In this document: in pieces, positions 8,528 through 17,901 of the stretch
Position numbering within the stretch: position 1 is the first letter of the stretch
Layout: the number at the start of each line of letters is the position of its first letter
Source: Prochlorococcus marinus XMU1419
GTDB lineage: Bacteria > Cyanobacteriota > Cyanobacteriia > PCC-6307 > Cyanobiaceae
Reading direction: 5' to 3'
Length of the DNA stretch: 64,000 bases
NCBI RefSeq assembly: GCF_017695955.1
Contig: NZ_JAAORO010000001.1
Location: forward strand, 434,001 to 498,000
Translations under genes and position numbers: made by a program
Notes under the pieces: generated by a model
Databases searched by the model: none
Told to the model about the DNA's origin: nothing
What the model saw: the letters and a program-made list of their open reading frames with translations, nothing else

Positions 8528-9331
8528 ATGTCAACATCCTTTAAAAATGTCACACCAACAGGTCCTGGTGGCACTGCAACATTATTGATTGTATTGTCTT
8601 TTACCGGCTTTCTTTTACTTACCCAATCTCTTTTTGTTGTTCCCTCTGGACAAGTTGCAGTAGTTACAACATTAGGGAAAGTAAGTGGCCCCTCAAGAAG
8701 AGCTGGTTTAAACTTTAAACTCCCATTCATTCAGTCTGTATACCCATTTGATATTAAAACTCAAGTTCAACCAGAAAAATTTGAAACTTTAACTAAAGAT
8801 CTTCAGGTTATTAGGGCTACAGCTACTGTTAAGTATTCAGTGAAACCCAACGAAGCAGGTAGAATTTTTGCAACAATTGCAAGTAGAAATAGCGATGTTT
8901 ATCAAAAAATTGTTCAACCATCATTACTTAAAGCTTTAAAATCAGTTTTTTCTCAATATGAGCTAGAAACAATAGCAACTGAATTTGCAGTAATATCTGA
9001 AAAAGTAGGAGATACGGTAGCACAAGAACTTAATTCATTCGATTATGTAGATGTTAAAAGCTTAGATCTAACGGGATTAGAGATCGCTGAAGAATACAGA
9101 GCTGCTATTGAACAAAAGCAAATAGCTGGGCAGCAATTACTTAGAGCAAAAACAGAAGTGGAAATTGCAGAACAAGAAGCGCTTAGGTATGAGACATTAA
9201 ATAGAAGTCTCGACGATCAAGTGCTTTTCAAATTATTCCTTGATAAATGGGATGGTAGTACACAGGTTGTTCCTGGCCTACCAGGTTCAGAGGGAGGTAG
9301 CCCACCGGTAATAGTTGGTGGTAGAAGATAA
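8528..9331 (+). CDS. Prohibitin/band 7 (SPFH) family membrane protein
   Basis: A 267-residue SPFH-domain protein. One membrane helix at about residues 17-37 is followed by the band 7 core (VPSGQVAVVTTLGKVSG, GLNFKLPFIQSVYPFDIKTQ) and a helical region rich in Glu, Ala and Gln (QKQIAGQQLLRAKTEVEIAE). It resembles cyanobacterial Phb1-type prohibitins, which form large membrane rings and are linked to FtsH-type proteolysis. The tail is Gly/Pro-rich. It stands alone and ends before a strong terminator-like hairpin. Confidence 0.92.
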   Translation: MSTSFKNVTPTGPGGTATLLIVLSFTGFLLLTQSLFVVPSGQVAVVTTLGKVSGPSRRAGLNFKLPFIQSVYPFDIKTQVQPEKFETLTKDLQVIRATATVKYSVKPNEAGRIFATIASRNSDVYQKIVQPSLLKALKSVFSQYELETIATEFAVISEKVGDTVAQELNSFDYVDVKSLDLTGLEIAEEYRAAIEQKQIAGQQLLRAKTEVEIAEQEALRYETLNRSLDDQVLFKLFLDKWDGSTQVVPGLPGSEGGSPPVIVGGRR

Positions 9332-9360
9332 TTATTCAAATTAACTTTTCTTAGGAATTT

Positions 9361-9410
9361 ATCATTTACTCATTTTTATTAAACTAATTTCAGTAAATGA
9401 TTATTTTTTT
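9361..9410 (+). terminator. Rho-independent-type terminator after the prohibitin gene
   Basis: The inverted repeat ATCATTTACT (9361-9370) and AGTAAATGAT (9392-9401) forms a perfect 10-bp stem with a 21-nt loop. It is followed on the plus strand by a T-rich run (9402-9410, TATTTTTTT). The stem overlaps the last base of the converging hemL gene. No T-run follows on the minus strand, so it should act mainly on the prohibitin transcript. Confidence 0.6.
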
Positions 9411-10702
9411 ATTGCATTAAAAGATTGATCAAAAGCCTCAATAGTTTTATCAATTTCTTGTTCGCTATGAGCCAGTGATGTGAAACCAGCTTCAAAAGGA
9501 CTAGGAGCTAGGTAAATTCCTCGTTGAAGCATCTCTCTATGCAACTTACCAAAAAGTTCAGCATCATTTGTTTTAGCCTCAGCAAAGTTTCTAACTGGCC
9601 CATCACATAGAAAAAATCCAAACATAGCGCTTACATTCCCCCCGTTAATAGCAACACCATTATTTTCGGCAGAATCAATTATTCCTTCGATTAATCTAGA
9701 GGTTGTTGCATCAAGTTTTTCATAGGTACCTTCTTGTTTAAGAAGTTCAAGAGTTTTTATTCCAGCAGTCATTGCGAGTGGGTTTCCGCTCAAAGTGCCT
9801 GCCTGATAAACGGGTCCTGATGGAGCTACCATTGACATTATTTCTTTCTTGCCTCCGTAAGCTCCAACAGGTAGGCCTCCACCAATTACTTTTCCAAGTG
9901 TGGTTAAATCGGGAGTAACCCCAAATTTTTCTTGAGCTCCTCCATAACTTATTCTGAAACCAGTCATTACTTCATCAAAAACTAATAAAGATCCATTCTC
10001 AGTTGTTAATTCTCTTAATCCTTCCAAGAATCCTGGTTCTGGAGTAATAAATCCTGCATTACCAACAATAGGCTCAAGAATAACGCCAGAAATAGCATCA
10101 GGATTTTCAGAAAATAATTTTTTTACTGCTTCAAGATCATTGTAGGGAGCAGTAAGTGTGTTGGCAGTTGTTGTTCGTGGAACACCTGGAGAATCAGGTA
10201 AACCTAAAGTGGCCACCCCTGATCCTGCCTTGACTAAAAACATATCTGCATGGCCGTGGTAGCAACCGTCGAATTTAATGACTTTATCTCTTCCAGTAAA
10301 TGCACGCATGAGCCTCAAAACAGCCATGCAAGCCTCAGTTCCACTATTGACAAATCTAACCATCTCTACAGATGGAACTGCATCTATTACCATTTCAGCA
10401 AGCTTATTCTCTAAAACGCATGGAGCACCAAAGCTAGTTCCTTTTTCAATTGCTTCTTGTAATGCAATTATAACTTCAGGGTGGGCATGACCACATATAG
10501 CCGGCCCCCAACTTCCTATATAGTCGATATATCTATTTCCATCAATATCCCACGCAAAGGGCCCTTTGACTCTATCAAAAACAATGGGCTGGCCCCCCAC
10601 AGATTTAAAAGCCCTTACTGGTGAACTAACTCCTCCAGGCATTAATTCTTGGGCGGCAGAAAAAATTTCTTCTGAATTGGGGCAATTTAATATGTCAGTC
10701 AC
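9401..10702 (-). CDS. hemL: Glutamate-1-semialdehyde 2,1-aminomutase
   Basis: A PLP enzyme converting glutamate-1-semialdehyde to 5-aminolevulinate, the last step of the C5 pathway that starts with GltX-charged tRNA-Glu. The 433 residues include the PLP-lysine K271 in [11 protein letters not shown]243 in the [10 protein letters not shown] motif that contacts the pyridine nitrogen, and NSGTEA near 119. The start ATG at 10702 gives [14 protein letters not shown]. Length and motifs are fully standard. Confidence 0.98.
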   Translation of the reverse strand: MTDILNCPNSEEIFSAAQELMPGGVSSPVRAFKSVGGQPIVFDRVKGPFAWDIDGNRYIDYIGSWGPAICGHAHPEVIIALQEAIEKGTSFGAPCVLENKLAEMVIDAVPSVEMVRFVNSGTEACMAVLRLMRAFTGRDKVIKFDGCYHGHADMFLVKAGSGVATLGLPDSPGVPRTTTANTLTAPYNDLEAVKKLFSENPDAISGVILEPIVGNAGFITPEPGFLEGLRELTTENGSLLVFDEVMTGFRISYGGAQEKFGVTPDLTTLGKVIGGGLPVGAYGGKKEIMSMVAPSGPVYQAGTLSGNPLAMTAGIKTLELLKQEGTYEKLDATTSRLIEGIIDSAENNGVAINGGNVSAMFGFFLCDGPVRNFAEAKTNDAELFGKLHREMLQRGIYLAPSPFEAGFTSLAHSEQEIDKTIEAFDQSFNAIKK

Positions 10703-10928
10703 AATTTAACTAAATGATGTTTTGAGAAAAATCTTGTCATGTTCTAAATTAGAAATAAGTAAAAATTTTGTCAATCAGATTGAAATTCTACATTATGATA
10801 TTTTTATTGCGATAGTTTGGATTGTAAATAATTAATTTTTAGGAAATCATGATCGAAATCAAGATCTTCTTAGATAACTCTCTATTAATAAGCGTTTTCA
10901 AGCATTAGAAAAATTCATTTTATTTTAT

Positions 10929-11777
10929 TTATATTTCGAAAAAATCATCCTCGTCCTCAAAAAAATCTACATTTATGTCGTTCAAATTAAGATCTATCAT
11001 TACTGGGGCATGATCACTTGGACGTAAATTCCCCCTAGGTGAACAGTCTATGACACAACTTTTAAGTTTTGATGACAGTTCTTGACTGATGAATATATGG
11101 TCTATTCTCCAACCTTTATTTAATTCATATGCGTTGTTACGGTAATCCCACCAACTCCAATGGCCAGTATTTTTTTCAAATATTCTGAAAGAATCTATTA
11201 ATCTTTCTTTCAGAACATTATCAAGCGCATTTCTTTCAATCTCGGATGCCATTATTCCTCCTTCATATTTCTTTGGATCATGAATATCTAATTTAGATGG
11301 AGCAACATTAAAATCACCTACAAGGCATATTAATGCCCCTTTTTTTTCTTGCTCATCTAAAAATGAAGCTAAACAACTTAACCAACTAATCTTATATTCA
11401 AATTTATCAGATTCAAGTGAAGATCCATTTGGAACATAGACATTTACAATCTTAATACCATTAATGTCAGCAGAAATTAATCTTTTCTGATCTTGGAAAA
11501 TTTCTGAATTTTGATCAGAGTCACCGATAGAACCATAAAATCCTTTTTGAACATTGTCCCCCTTTATTTTTGAAATAATTGCAACACCATTGTATGATTT
11601 TTGTCCGTAAACCTCCACTGAGTATCCTAAATTTTCAAAAGGTTCAAATGGGAAACTATCATCAATTACTTTTGTTTCCTGCAAACATAGAATATCTGGA
11701 TTGACTTGATTAATCCAATCTATAATTTGAGAGAGTCTAGTTCTAATAGAGTTAACATTCCAAGTTGCTATTAACAA
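10929..11777 (-). CDS. xthA: Exodeoxyribonuclease III / AP endonuclease
   Basis: A base-excision-repair nuclease of the EEP superfamily. Of the catalytic set, N7, E34, the Tyr in VNVYVPNGS, Asp-Asn in GDFNVAPS, Asp in WRIDHIF and Asp-His in PSDHAPVMIDL are all present. The start codon is TTG at 11777, giving MLIATWNVNS; an upstream start would not fit the family N-terminus. The 282 residues end in a short acidic tail (DFFEDEDDFFEI) beyond the usual end of the family. Confidence 0.96.
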   Translation of the reverse strand: MLIATWNVNSIRTRLSQIIDWINQVNPDILCLQETKVIDDSFPFEPFENLGYSVEVYGQKSYNGVAIISKIKGDNVQKGFYGSIGDSDQNSEIFQDQKRLISADINGIKIVNVYVPNGSSLESDKFEYKISWLSCLASFLDEQEKKGALICLVGDFNVAPSKLDIHDPKKYEGGIMASEIERNALDNVLKERLIDSFRIFEKNTGHWSWWDYRNNAYELNKGWRIDHIFISQELSSKLKSCVIDCSPRGNLRPSDHAPVMIDLNLNDINVDFFEDEDDFFEI

Positions 11778-11848
11778 ATTTCTACTTAATTATGTAAAAT
11801 TAAATTAGCAAGAATTTCTTACATTAAAGAATTTTGAAATTAAATAAA

Positions 11849-12130
11849 ATGAAAATTTATTTTTGCAAAAAAATTTTTAAACCAATACCTTTAATTATTA
11901 TTTTAATTTCCTTAATTTCCTTTAAAGGTAATTCTTTAAGTGCTGAATATCTTTTAGAAGAAAAGAAAATCGATTATTCAACTAAAACAGAAAATGATAG
12001 CTCTGTTATTCCAACTAATCCATTTGAAATTGTTGAAATGATTAGAAGATATAATAGCTTGAGTGAAGCGACTAATCCCTCTGATGCAATAGACGATGCT
12101 TTAAAGTCATTTAATGGATTGGAGGAATAA
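11849..12130 (+). CDS. Small exported protein of unknown function
   Basis: A protein of about 93 residues from the ATG at 11849; a TTG at 11834 is also in frame. The N-terminus is a signal peptide: basic KKIFKP, then a hydrophobic stretch of Ile/Leu/Ser, then SLSAEY as a plausible cleavage site. The mature part is short and acidic, with NPFEIVEMIRRYNSLSEATNPSDAIDDALKSF likely helical. I do not recognise a family. It is followed by another unknown gene after 42 nt. Confidence 0.65.
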   Translation: MKIYFCKKIFKPIPLIIILISLISFKGNSLSAEYLLEEKKIDYSTKTENDSSVIPTNPFEIVEMIRRYNSLSEATNPSDAIDDALKSFNGLEE

Positions 12131-12172
12131 TAAGAAAATAATAATGAAAACTCGTCATTTAAAAATTTTAAT

Positions 12173-12772
12173 ATGTTAAAAAATCCTATCCCTAAAGTTA
12201 CTAATAATAAGCAGTTCAGAGCAATTGGTATAGTTAACGGTATATTTGTTCCACATGATAATAAGCAAATAAATAGAGGCTTTTTAACTGACAATAAAGG
12301 TGAAAAAATTGAAACAGTTGTACTAGGAAAAGCACTATCTCTTTTAAAAAAGCATATTGATCTAAAGAAAAGTTATTTTTGGATTGTTTATCCCAAAAAT
12401 AAAAATACACACAACTTACATTTGCAAGTTGCTGGTATCTGGGAACCTTATCAGCTAAATGATTTTCCAAATAATTCTTCAAAAACAAACTTTGCGAAAT
12501 TACTGGAGGAATTAGATTTAAAAGATAATTATTTTTCTGTTAGAGGAGAACTAGTTTTTGTGAACATTCAAAAGAAAGAGATAGTAATTAAAATTTGTCC
12601 TGCTTCAAAGCTAAAAAATTCAAAAAACAAAAATTTTAAATTAGTCCTAAAAGGAGAACTCTCTCTAGAACTGTTGAATAGTTTTGTAAGCTTAGATGTA
12701 GTCAGGAATGGAAATTCTCTAGAATTAATAAGTTATGAAGTTATTGAGAAGAATTTCTCTAAAAATACTTAA
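12173..12772 (+). CDS. Conserved-looking cyanobacterial protein of unknown function
   Basis: A 199-residue soluble protein with no signal peptide or membrane helix. Beta-rich segments (FRAIGIVNGIFVPHDN, FWIVYPKNK, YFSVRGELVFVNIQKKEIVIKI, FKLVLKGELS) suggest small barrel domains, possibly OB-like. No catalytic motif is recognised. It lies between the small exported protein and larC, all on the plus strand with short gaps. Function is not assigned. Confidence 0.7.
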   Translation: MLKNPIPKVTNNKQFRAIGIVNGIFVPHDNKQINRGFLTDNKGEKIETVVLGKALSLLKKHIDLKKSYFWIVYPKNKNTHNLHLQVAGIWEPYQLNDFPNNSSKTNFAKLLEELDLKDNYFSVRGELVFVNIQKKEIVIKICPASKLKNSKNKNFKLVLKGELSLELLNSFVSLDVVRNGNSLELISYEVIEKNFSKNT

Positions 12773-12825
12773 AAAGAAAATTTGGGCTCCATTGTAATTT
12801 TGAACAATCAAGAAATCTAAGATTT

Positions 12826-14052
12826 ATGGAAGATTTTTATATTGAATGTTCTCCAGGCATCTCTGGAGATATGTTGCTAGGAGCTTTTTATGATTTAGGT
12901 GTACCTAAAAAAGTAATTGAAAAACCACTTATTGACCTTGGATTAAAGGATTTATATCATTTAGAGTTTAAAGAATCAAAAAGTTGTTCAATTCGAGGGA
13001 TCAAGGCGAAGGTTGAAAATATTGAATATAGTCCTATCAAAAGAACTTGGAAAAGTATTAAAGAACTTATTTTAAATGGAAACTTAGAAGAAAAATTAAA
13101 GCAAAAAATTGTTGAAGTATTTGAATCTTTAGCGGTTGCAGAAGGAAACGTTCATGGTATCAAGCCTGATGATGTTCATTTTCATGAAATTGGAGCTATT
13201 GATTCATTAGTGGATATCATAGGAGTATGTGCTGCACTGAATTACTTAAACCCAAGGAAGGTTTATTGTAATGAACCTATGTTGGGGAGAGGTTTTGTTC
13301 AAACTGAACATGGAAAATTATCTGTACCACCTCCTGCTGTAATAGAGTTAATAAGACAAAACAATATTGAGGTTTTATCAAGCTTTGACTCAATAGAGGG
13401 TGAACTATCTACACCTACAGGCATTGCTTTACTCTCTAATTTAGTCGACCATCTGAAACCTCCTTCAAAATATTCTATTAACTCTTATGGAGTTGGTATT
13501 GGTAATTTACAATTTGTATTTCCTAATTTAGTTAGGGTTTATAAAATATCTTCAATTGAGTATCGTTCTTTAAATCAACAAATTAATCCAAGGTTTGAAG
13601 AGATATCTATTCAAGAAGCATGGATTGATGATCAAACACCTGAAGATATAACTAATTTTGTAGAGAAACTGAGAATTGAGGGAGCATACGACGTTTCTTA
13701 TCAAGCTATCAATATGAAAAAAAATAGAATTGGATTTTCTATTCAAGTAATCTTGCCAATAGATAAAAGAGAGTACTTTAGGCAATTATGGTTTAATTAT
13801 TCCAATACTATTGGAGTTCGTGAAAGAACTCAATCAAGGTGGATATTACTTAGAAGGAGGGGAGAATGTTCAACAACTTTTGGGAATGTAAAGGTTAAAC
13901 AGATTTTGAAACCAGATGGATCAATAACTATGAAACCAGAAAATGACGAAGTTTTGAGATTAGAAATAGAGCATAAAATATCAACTGGAGAAATAAGAAA
14001 AATAATACAAGAGTCAAGTAAAAAATTTAAAGCATTTGAAAACTGGAAATGA
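12826..14052 (+). CDS. larC: LarC-family nickel insertion protein (DUF111)
   Basis: A 408-residue protein with the LarC features: ECSPGISGDMLLGAF at the N-terminus, then DDVHFHEIGAIDSLVDIIG near residue 120, EGELSTPTGIALL near 200, and the C-terminal half with DDQTPEDI. LarC is the CTP-dependent cyclometallase that inserts nickel into the pyridinium cofactor used by LarA-type enzymes. In some lactobacilli it is made by a frameshift from two reading frames; here it is one continuous frame. No larA, larB or larE lies in this window. Its stop overlaps the next gene's start (ATGA). Confidence 0.92.
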   Translation: MEDFYIECSPGISGDMLLGAFYDLGVPKKVIEKPLIDLGLKDLYHLEFKESKSCSIRGIKAKVENIEYSPIKRTWKSIKELILNGNLEEKLKQKIVEVFESLAVAEGNVHGIKPDDVHFHEIGAIDSLVDIIGVCAALNYLNPRKVYCNEPMLGRGFVQTEHGKLSVPPPAVIELIRQNNIEVLSSFDSIEGELSTPTGIALLSNLVDHLKPPSKYSINSYGVGIGNLQFVFPNLVRVYKISSIEYRSLNQQINPRFEEISIQEAWIDDQTPEDITNFVEKLRIEGAYDVSYQAINMKKNRIGFSIQVILPIDKREYFRQLWFNYSNTIGVRERTQSRWILLRRRGECSTTFGNVKVKQILKPDGSITMKPENDEVLRLEIEHKISTGEIRKIIQESSKKFKAFENWK

Positions 14053-15005
14053 GATTTAATATAAGCAATCAACCATATTGGAAATTTCTTAAAAAGATTA
14101 ATTTTGGTGGTTTAAAGAGTGTTTTTTTTATTTCAAGCTTGTTATATTTTTGCATCTATTTTGTTCATAACATTAATCAAATTTCTTTTGATTACAATTT
14201 AGAAAAAAATGGAATTAATCTATCTTTATCATTTTTATTTTGTGTTTTAAGTATTTACCTTAACGCTTATGCATGGAAATATATAGTTAAATGGTTCGGG
14301 AAAGAATTTAAAAGTAAAAATCTAGTATCTTTTTATGTTTTAACCAACATTCTTAAATACGTTCCTGGAGGAATTTGGCATTTTGTTGAAAGATTTAATT
14401 TTATAAAAAAAATCAGTAATCCTCAAATCGCTTTGTATTCGACGCTAATAGAGCCTTACTTTATGTTAAGTGGATCTTTTCTGTTAGCATCGCTGGGAGT
14501 GATTTTGTCGCCACTTTACTTTTTTTTTATTTTTCCTTTAGTATTTTTAAATAGGAAGCTAATTTATCTTGTATTAAAAAGATTAGGGTCCCTTAAGGGG
14601 AAAGTACTCGAAGTTTTGAGGCTTGCAAATTCAAAGGATCAATTTGAAAAGAAAATAAATATAATTTCTTTTTTACCTATCAGAGCGTTATTACTTGAAG
14701 TTGGATTTGTTTTATCTAAATTTATTGGATTTTATATTTGTTTAAATACTTTTTATACAGGTGATAATCTTAACATCATTTTTTTATTAGTAATTTTTTC
14801 TTTATCATGGTCACTAGGTTTAGTAATCCCAGCAGCTCCAGGGGGAGTTGGGGTTTTTGAAGCTAGTCTCCTTTTATTAGTTGGAAAAAATATTCCACAA
14901 AATACAATTTTTATTACATTAATTTACTTTAGGGTTATATCTACCTTAGCTGATTTGTTGTTAAGCTTTCCTTTCTTAATTACGAAACTGTTTAAAAAGA
15001 ATTAG
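14049..15005 (+). CDS. Integral membrane protein, LPG synthase TM / UPF0104 type
   Basis: A 318-residue protein with about 8 membrane segments. It carries family motifs YVPGGIWHF near residue 102 and PAAPGGVGVFEASLLLL near 260, as in the flippase-like domain of MprF and the UPF0104 family. The MprF synthase domain is missing, so lysyl-PG synthesis is unlikely; a lipid flippase-type role is inferred. Its ATG overlaps the larC stop by 4 nt, implying translational coupling. Its 3' end overlaps the convergent permease gene by 14 nt. Confidence 0.85.
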   Translation: MRFNISNQPYWKFLKKINFGGLKSVFFISSLLYFCIYFVHNINQISFDYNLEKNGINLSLSFLFCVLSIYLNAYAWKYIVKWFGKEFKSKNLVSFYVLTNILKYVPGGIWHFVERFNFIKKISNPQIALYSTLIEPYFMLSGSFLLASLGVILSPLYFFFIFPLVFLNRKLIYLVLKRLGSLKGKVLEVLRLANSKDQFEKKINIISFLPIRALLLEVGFVLSKFIGFYICLNTFYTGDNLNIIFLLVIFSLSWSLGLVIPAAPGGVGVFEASLLLLVGKNIPQNTIFITLIYFRVISTLADLLLSFPFLITKLFKKN

Positions 15006-16539
15006 TTTTTTTCTCTAAACTTGGTATCAATGTTATTGCTGCAATAAGACCAAAAGTCATGATAAGAATGGCTGGTAATATTGCCTCTACCATTCTTTCA
15101 TCTCCAGCATATTGATATATTCTCACAGATAATGTATCAAAATCGAATGGTCTTAAAATAAATGTTATTGGTAATTCTTTTATCGTATCTACAAAAACTA
15201 AAAGTGATCCTACAAATATTGGTCCTTGAAGTAGAGGTAGATGGATTCTTTTGATGATTCCCAGCCAGTTCTCTCCAAGTCCACTTGCCGCTTCATCAAT
15301 ACTAGGTGAAATTCTCTCAAGACTTGAATCAATAGAACCCTTTGAAATAGTAAGAAATCGGACAATATAAGCCCAAATTAGCGAGCAAATAGCAACGAAA
15401 TTGAATTTTGAAGAAGAAACACTTATTAAAGATAAAGCTAATACCGCGCCTGGAATTGCGTAACCTATTCCCGCAAGATTTGTAATTACTCCAAGTAGAG
15501 GGCTTTTATTTGGGCGTCTAGCTAAGGAAATTATTAAGGAGAATAACATCGTTATTAATGCAGTAAAAAGTCCAAGACTAATAGTCCTTAACGATAGGGT
15601 AAGTAATTCCATAGATAACCCTTTTTGAATTTGATCGATATTTAACAAAACCCAAAAACATGGAATTCCAAAAGAGAAAATTGGAGGAAATAAGGATATG
15701 GTTAGTGCCAAAAAAGCTCTAGTTTTTTTTAATTTCCATACTTGAGAATCTTTTGATGCAGGATTTTCACTCCACCTCCTTGATTTTCTTCTTGAGAATT
15801 TTTCAAAAATAATTAAAGAGAAAATAATTAATAAAGCTACCAAAGATAATCCAATAGCATTCCTTGGATTACCTTCAATTATCCAATTTTCAGCTATACC
15901 TGTTGAAATACTAGGAATATTTAATAATGCAAATGTCCCTAATTCATTCATGACTTCCATACACATTAAACTTATTCCTGTTATTAGTGCTGGTAACGCC
16001 ATTGGGATGGCGATTTTAAAGAAGCTTTTCCAAGGCCCAACTCCTAATCCCCTGCTTGCATTAATTTGATTAACTCCAAATTTATTAAAACTTTCGTTTG
16101 CGAGAATGAATACATATGGATAAGTAGAAATTGAAAGTATTAGAACCCCCCACCATAAACCTGTTACTTGATACCCAAAAATACTTCCTAAGTCCTGCAA
16201 AACAGCGGTTATAAGATATGCTGGAGCAGCTAATGGAACCAGCTGACAAATACGTAGAGCTTTTCTGAACTTAAAATCACAGTTTGAAAGTAACCATCCA
16301 TTTAAGGTTCCTAAGCCACCTCCAAATAAACTTGTGAGTGCTAAAACTTTTAACGTGCCTAGTACTTCTTCTCCTCCTGCAATACCTAATGAAAAATTTC
16401 CGCTTAAAACATATTTAACTCCTTCAATTAGAAAATTGAATATTGGAGTGATTATTAAGATTGCAGCAATAAACGAGGTGATATAAAAAAGTTTTAATTC
16501 GCTTATTGTTTGTTTTAATCTTTTAATAAGTATTTTCAA
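14992..16539 (-). CDS. ABC transporter permease, ferric-iron type (two fused halves)
   Basis: A 515-residue inner-membrane permease with about 12 helices and two binding-protein-dependent transport modules. Each has the EAA-type loop: INASRGLGVGPWKSFFKIAIPMALP in the first half and EAASGLGENWLGIIKRIHLPLL in the second. This duplicated layout is that of the FutB/SfuB/HitB ferric iron family, which delivers Fe(III) with a periplasmic binding protein and an ATPase; neither partner is in this window. It is the last gene of a run yjbQ-phhB-cobW-permease with gaps of 12, 31 and 17 nt. Confidence 0.88.
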   Translation of the reverse strand: MKILIKRLKQTISELKLFYITSFIAAILIITPIFNFLIEGVKYVLSGNFSLGIAGGEEVLGTLKVLALTSLFGGGLGTLNGWLLSNCDFKFRKALRICQLVPLAAPAYLITAVLQDLGSIFGYQVTGLWWGVLILSISTYPYVFILANESFNKFGVNQINASRGLGVGPWKSFFKIAIPMALPALITGISLMCMEVMNELGTFALLNIPSISTGIAENWIIEGNPRNAIGLSLVALLIIFSLIIFEKFSRRKSRRWSENPASKDSQVWKLKKTRAFLALTISLFPPIFSFGIPCFWVLLNIDQIQKGLSMELLTLSLRTISLGLFTALITMLFSLIISLARRPNKSPLLGVITNLAGIGYAIPGAVLALSLISVSSSKFNFVAICSLIWAYIVRFLTISKGSIDSSLERISPSIDEAASGLGENWLGIIKRIHLPLLQGPIFVGSLLVFVDTIKELPITFILRPFDFDTLSVRIYQYAGDERMVEAILPAILIMTFGLIAAITLIPSLEKKTNSF

Positions 16540-16556
16540 AAATTAATTAAGTCCTA

Positions 16557-17543
16557 CTATGTATTCTTATGTGAATTAAATCTACATGATGAAAGTTGAT
16601 CTTTAATAGTTTGATGATCTAAGTTTTTGCCAATTAATACTATCTTATTAGATCTTTCTTTTGTCCATTCATCATCATCTAGAGAAAACCTTTTTCCAGA
16701 TAGGTGAAAAATATGTTTTCTTTCACTTTCCATAAACCATAATATTCCTTTTGCTCTAAATACATTTTGTGATATTTGATTATCTAAGAAATATTGAAAT
16801 TTCCTCAAAGAAAATGGTTCAGATGTCTCATATGAAACTGATGTAAATCCCTCGATATTATTGATCAAATCGTGCGAATGAGAGGAGTGATCGTGTGAAT
16901 TCTCTTTTACATTTTTCTTCTCGAATTGAAAAGTATCTGTTTCAAAAATACCAACACTCATTATAGTTTGTAAGCTTACTTCACTATTAGTTGACCTTAA
17001 AATCCTAGGCTCTTTTTTTATATTATTTATAAAAGTTTCTACTTTCTTTAATTGTTCTTCTTTCACTAAATCACATTTATTTAGAAGGAGGATATCTCCG
17101 TATAAAATTTGAGAATATGCAACACTTGTATTATTTATTTCAAAATCAAAATTTTCCCCATCAATAACAGTGATGATCGAATCTAATCTTACTTTTTCTC
17201 TCAGATCACCAGCCGCAAAAGTCATAGCTACTGGTAATGGATCTGCTAGCCCAGTAGTCTCAACAATTAAATAGTCTATTTTCTCAGCTCTTTCTAAAAC
17301 TTTGGCTACTGTATTTAATAATTCACCATTGATAGAGCAACATATACATCCATTATTTAATTCGATCATATCTTCTGAGCCCTCTATTATTAAGTCATTA
17401 TCTATTCCGATCTCTCCAAATTCGTTAACCAAAACAGCTGTTTTAATACCAACTTGATTTTTTAAAATATGGTTTAAAAGTGTAGTTTTGCCAGATCCTA
17501 AAAATCCACTAATAATCGTAACAGGTAATAACTTTTTAGACAT
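16557..17543 (-). CDS. CobW/COG0523 GTPase, putative metal chaperone
   Basis: A 328-residue G3E-family GTPase. It has the P-loop GFLGSGKT at 13-20, the metal-binding CICC at 65-68, ETTGLADP, the guanine-specificity NKCD, and a C-terminal CobW_C domain (FRAKGILWF). A His-rich linker (HDHSSHSHD) around residues 215-225 suggests zinc or another transition metal as cargo. COG0523 proteins serve zinc, cobalt or nickel delivery; the specific metal is unknown. It sits directly upstream of an iron-type ABC permease. Confidence 0.93.
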   Translation of the reverse strand: MSKKLLPVTIISGFLGSGKTTLLNHILKNQVGIKTAVLVNEFGEIGIDNDLIIEGSEDMIELNNGCICCSINGELLNTVAKVLERAEKIDYLIVETTGLADPLPVAMTFAAGDLREKVRLDSIITVIDGENFDFEINNTSVAYSQILYGDILLLNKCDLVKEEQLKKVETFINNIKKEPRILRSTNSEVSLQTIMSVGIFETDTFQFEKKNVKENSHDHSSHSHDLINNIEGFTSVSYETSEPFSLRKFQYFLDNQISQNVFRAKGILWFMESERKHIFHLSGKRFSLDDDEWTKERSNKIVLIGKNLDHQTIKDQLSSCRFNSHKNT

Positions 17544-17574
17544 TTTGAGTATTTAAAAAAACAAGTTTGTAAAT

Positions 17575-17889
17575 TTATTGATCGAAAATTTTGTTTATTT
17601 CTGAGGCTAATGTTTGATCCAGATTTGTAACACCTCCCAAATCATGCGTATATAATTTTATTAATACTTTTGCATAAACATTTTCCCAGTTAGGATGATG
17701 GTTATATTTTTCACACATTAAAGCAACCTTAGTCATAAAAGCGAAAGCTTCAATAAAATTTGAGAAATTAAATTCTCTTTGGATTTGTGTAGGTTTAATT
17801 TCCCAGCCAGGTATTTTGAAAACTAATTCATTCAATTCTCCATCCTGCAAAAGGTAGGGTTCCATTAAAAAACTAATATCATTTATCAC
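17575..17889 (-). CDS. phhB: Pterin-4a-carbinolamine dehydratase
   Basis: A 104-residue protein with the family signature EKYNHHPNWENVYAKVLIKLYTHD; the HHP and later His form the active site for dehydrating 4a-hydroxytetrahydropterin. The length is normal. No phenylalanine hydroxylase is seen here, and in many bacteria without that enzyme the protein is retained for other pterin-related tasks. It lies 12 nt after yjbQ in the same minus-strand run. Confidence 0.93.
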   Translation of the reverse strand: MINDISFLMEPYLLQDGELNELVFKIPGWEIKPTQIQREFNFSNFIEAFAFMTKVALMCEKYNHHPNWENVYAKVLIKLYTHDLGGVTNLDQTLASEINKIFDQ

Positions 17890-17901
17890 ATTATAAATAT
17901 C

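Noticed and set aside
10849-10908. Short open frame between hemL and xthA (ATG at 10849, 19 codons)
   Set aside because: No ribosome binding site, no recognisable composition, and other frames show only short broken stretches; a decayed gene is possible but not supported.
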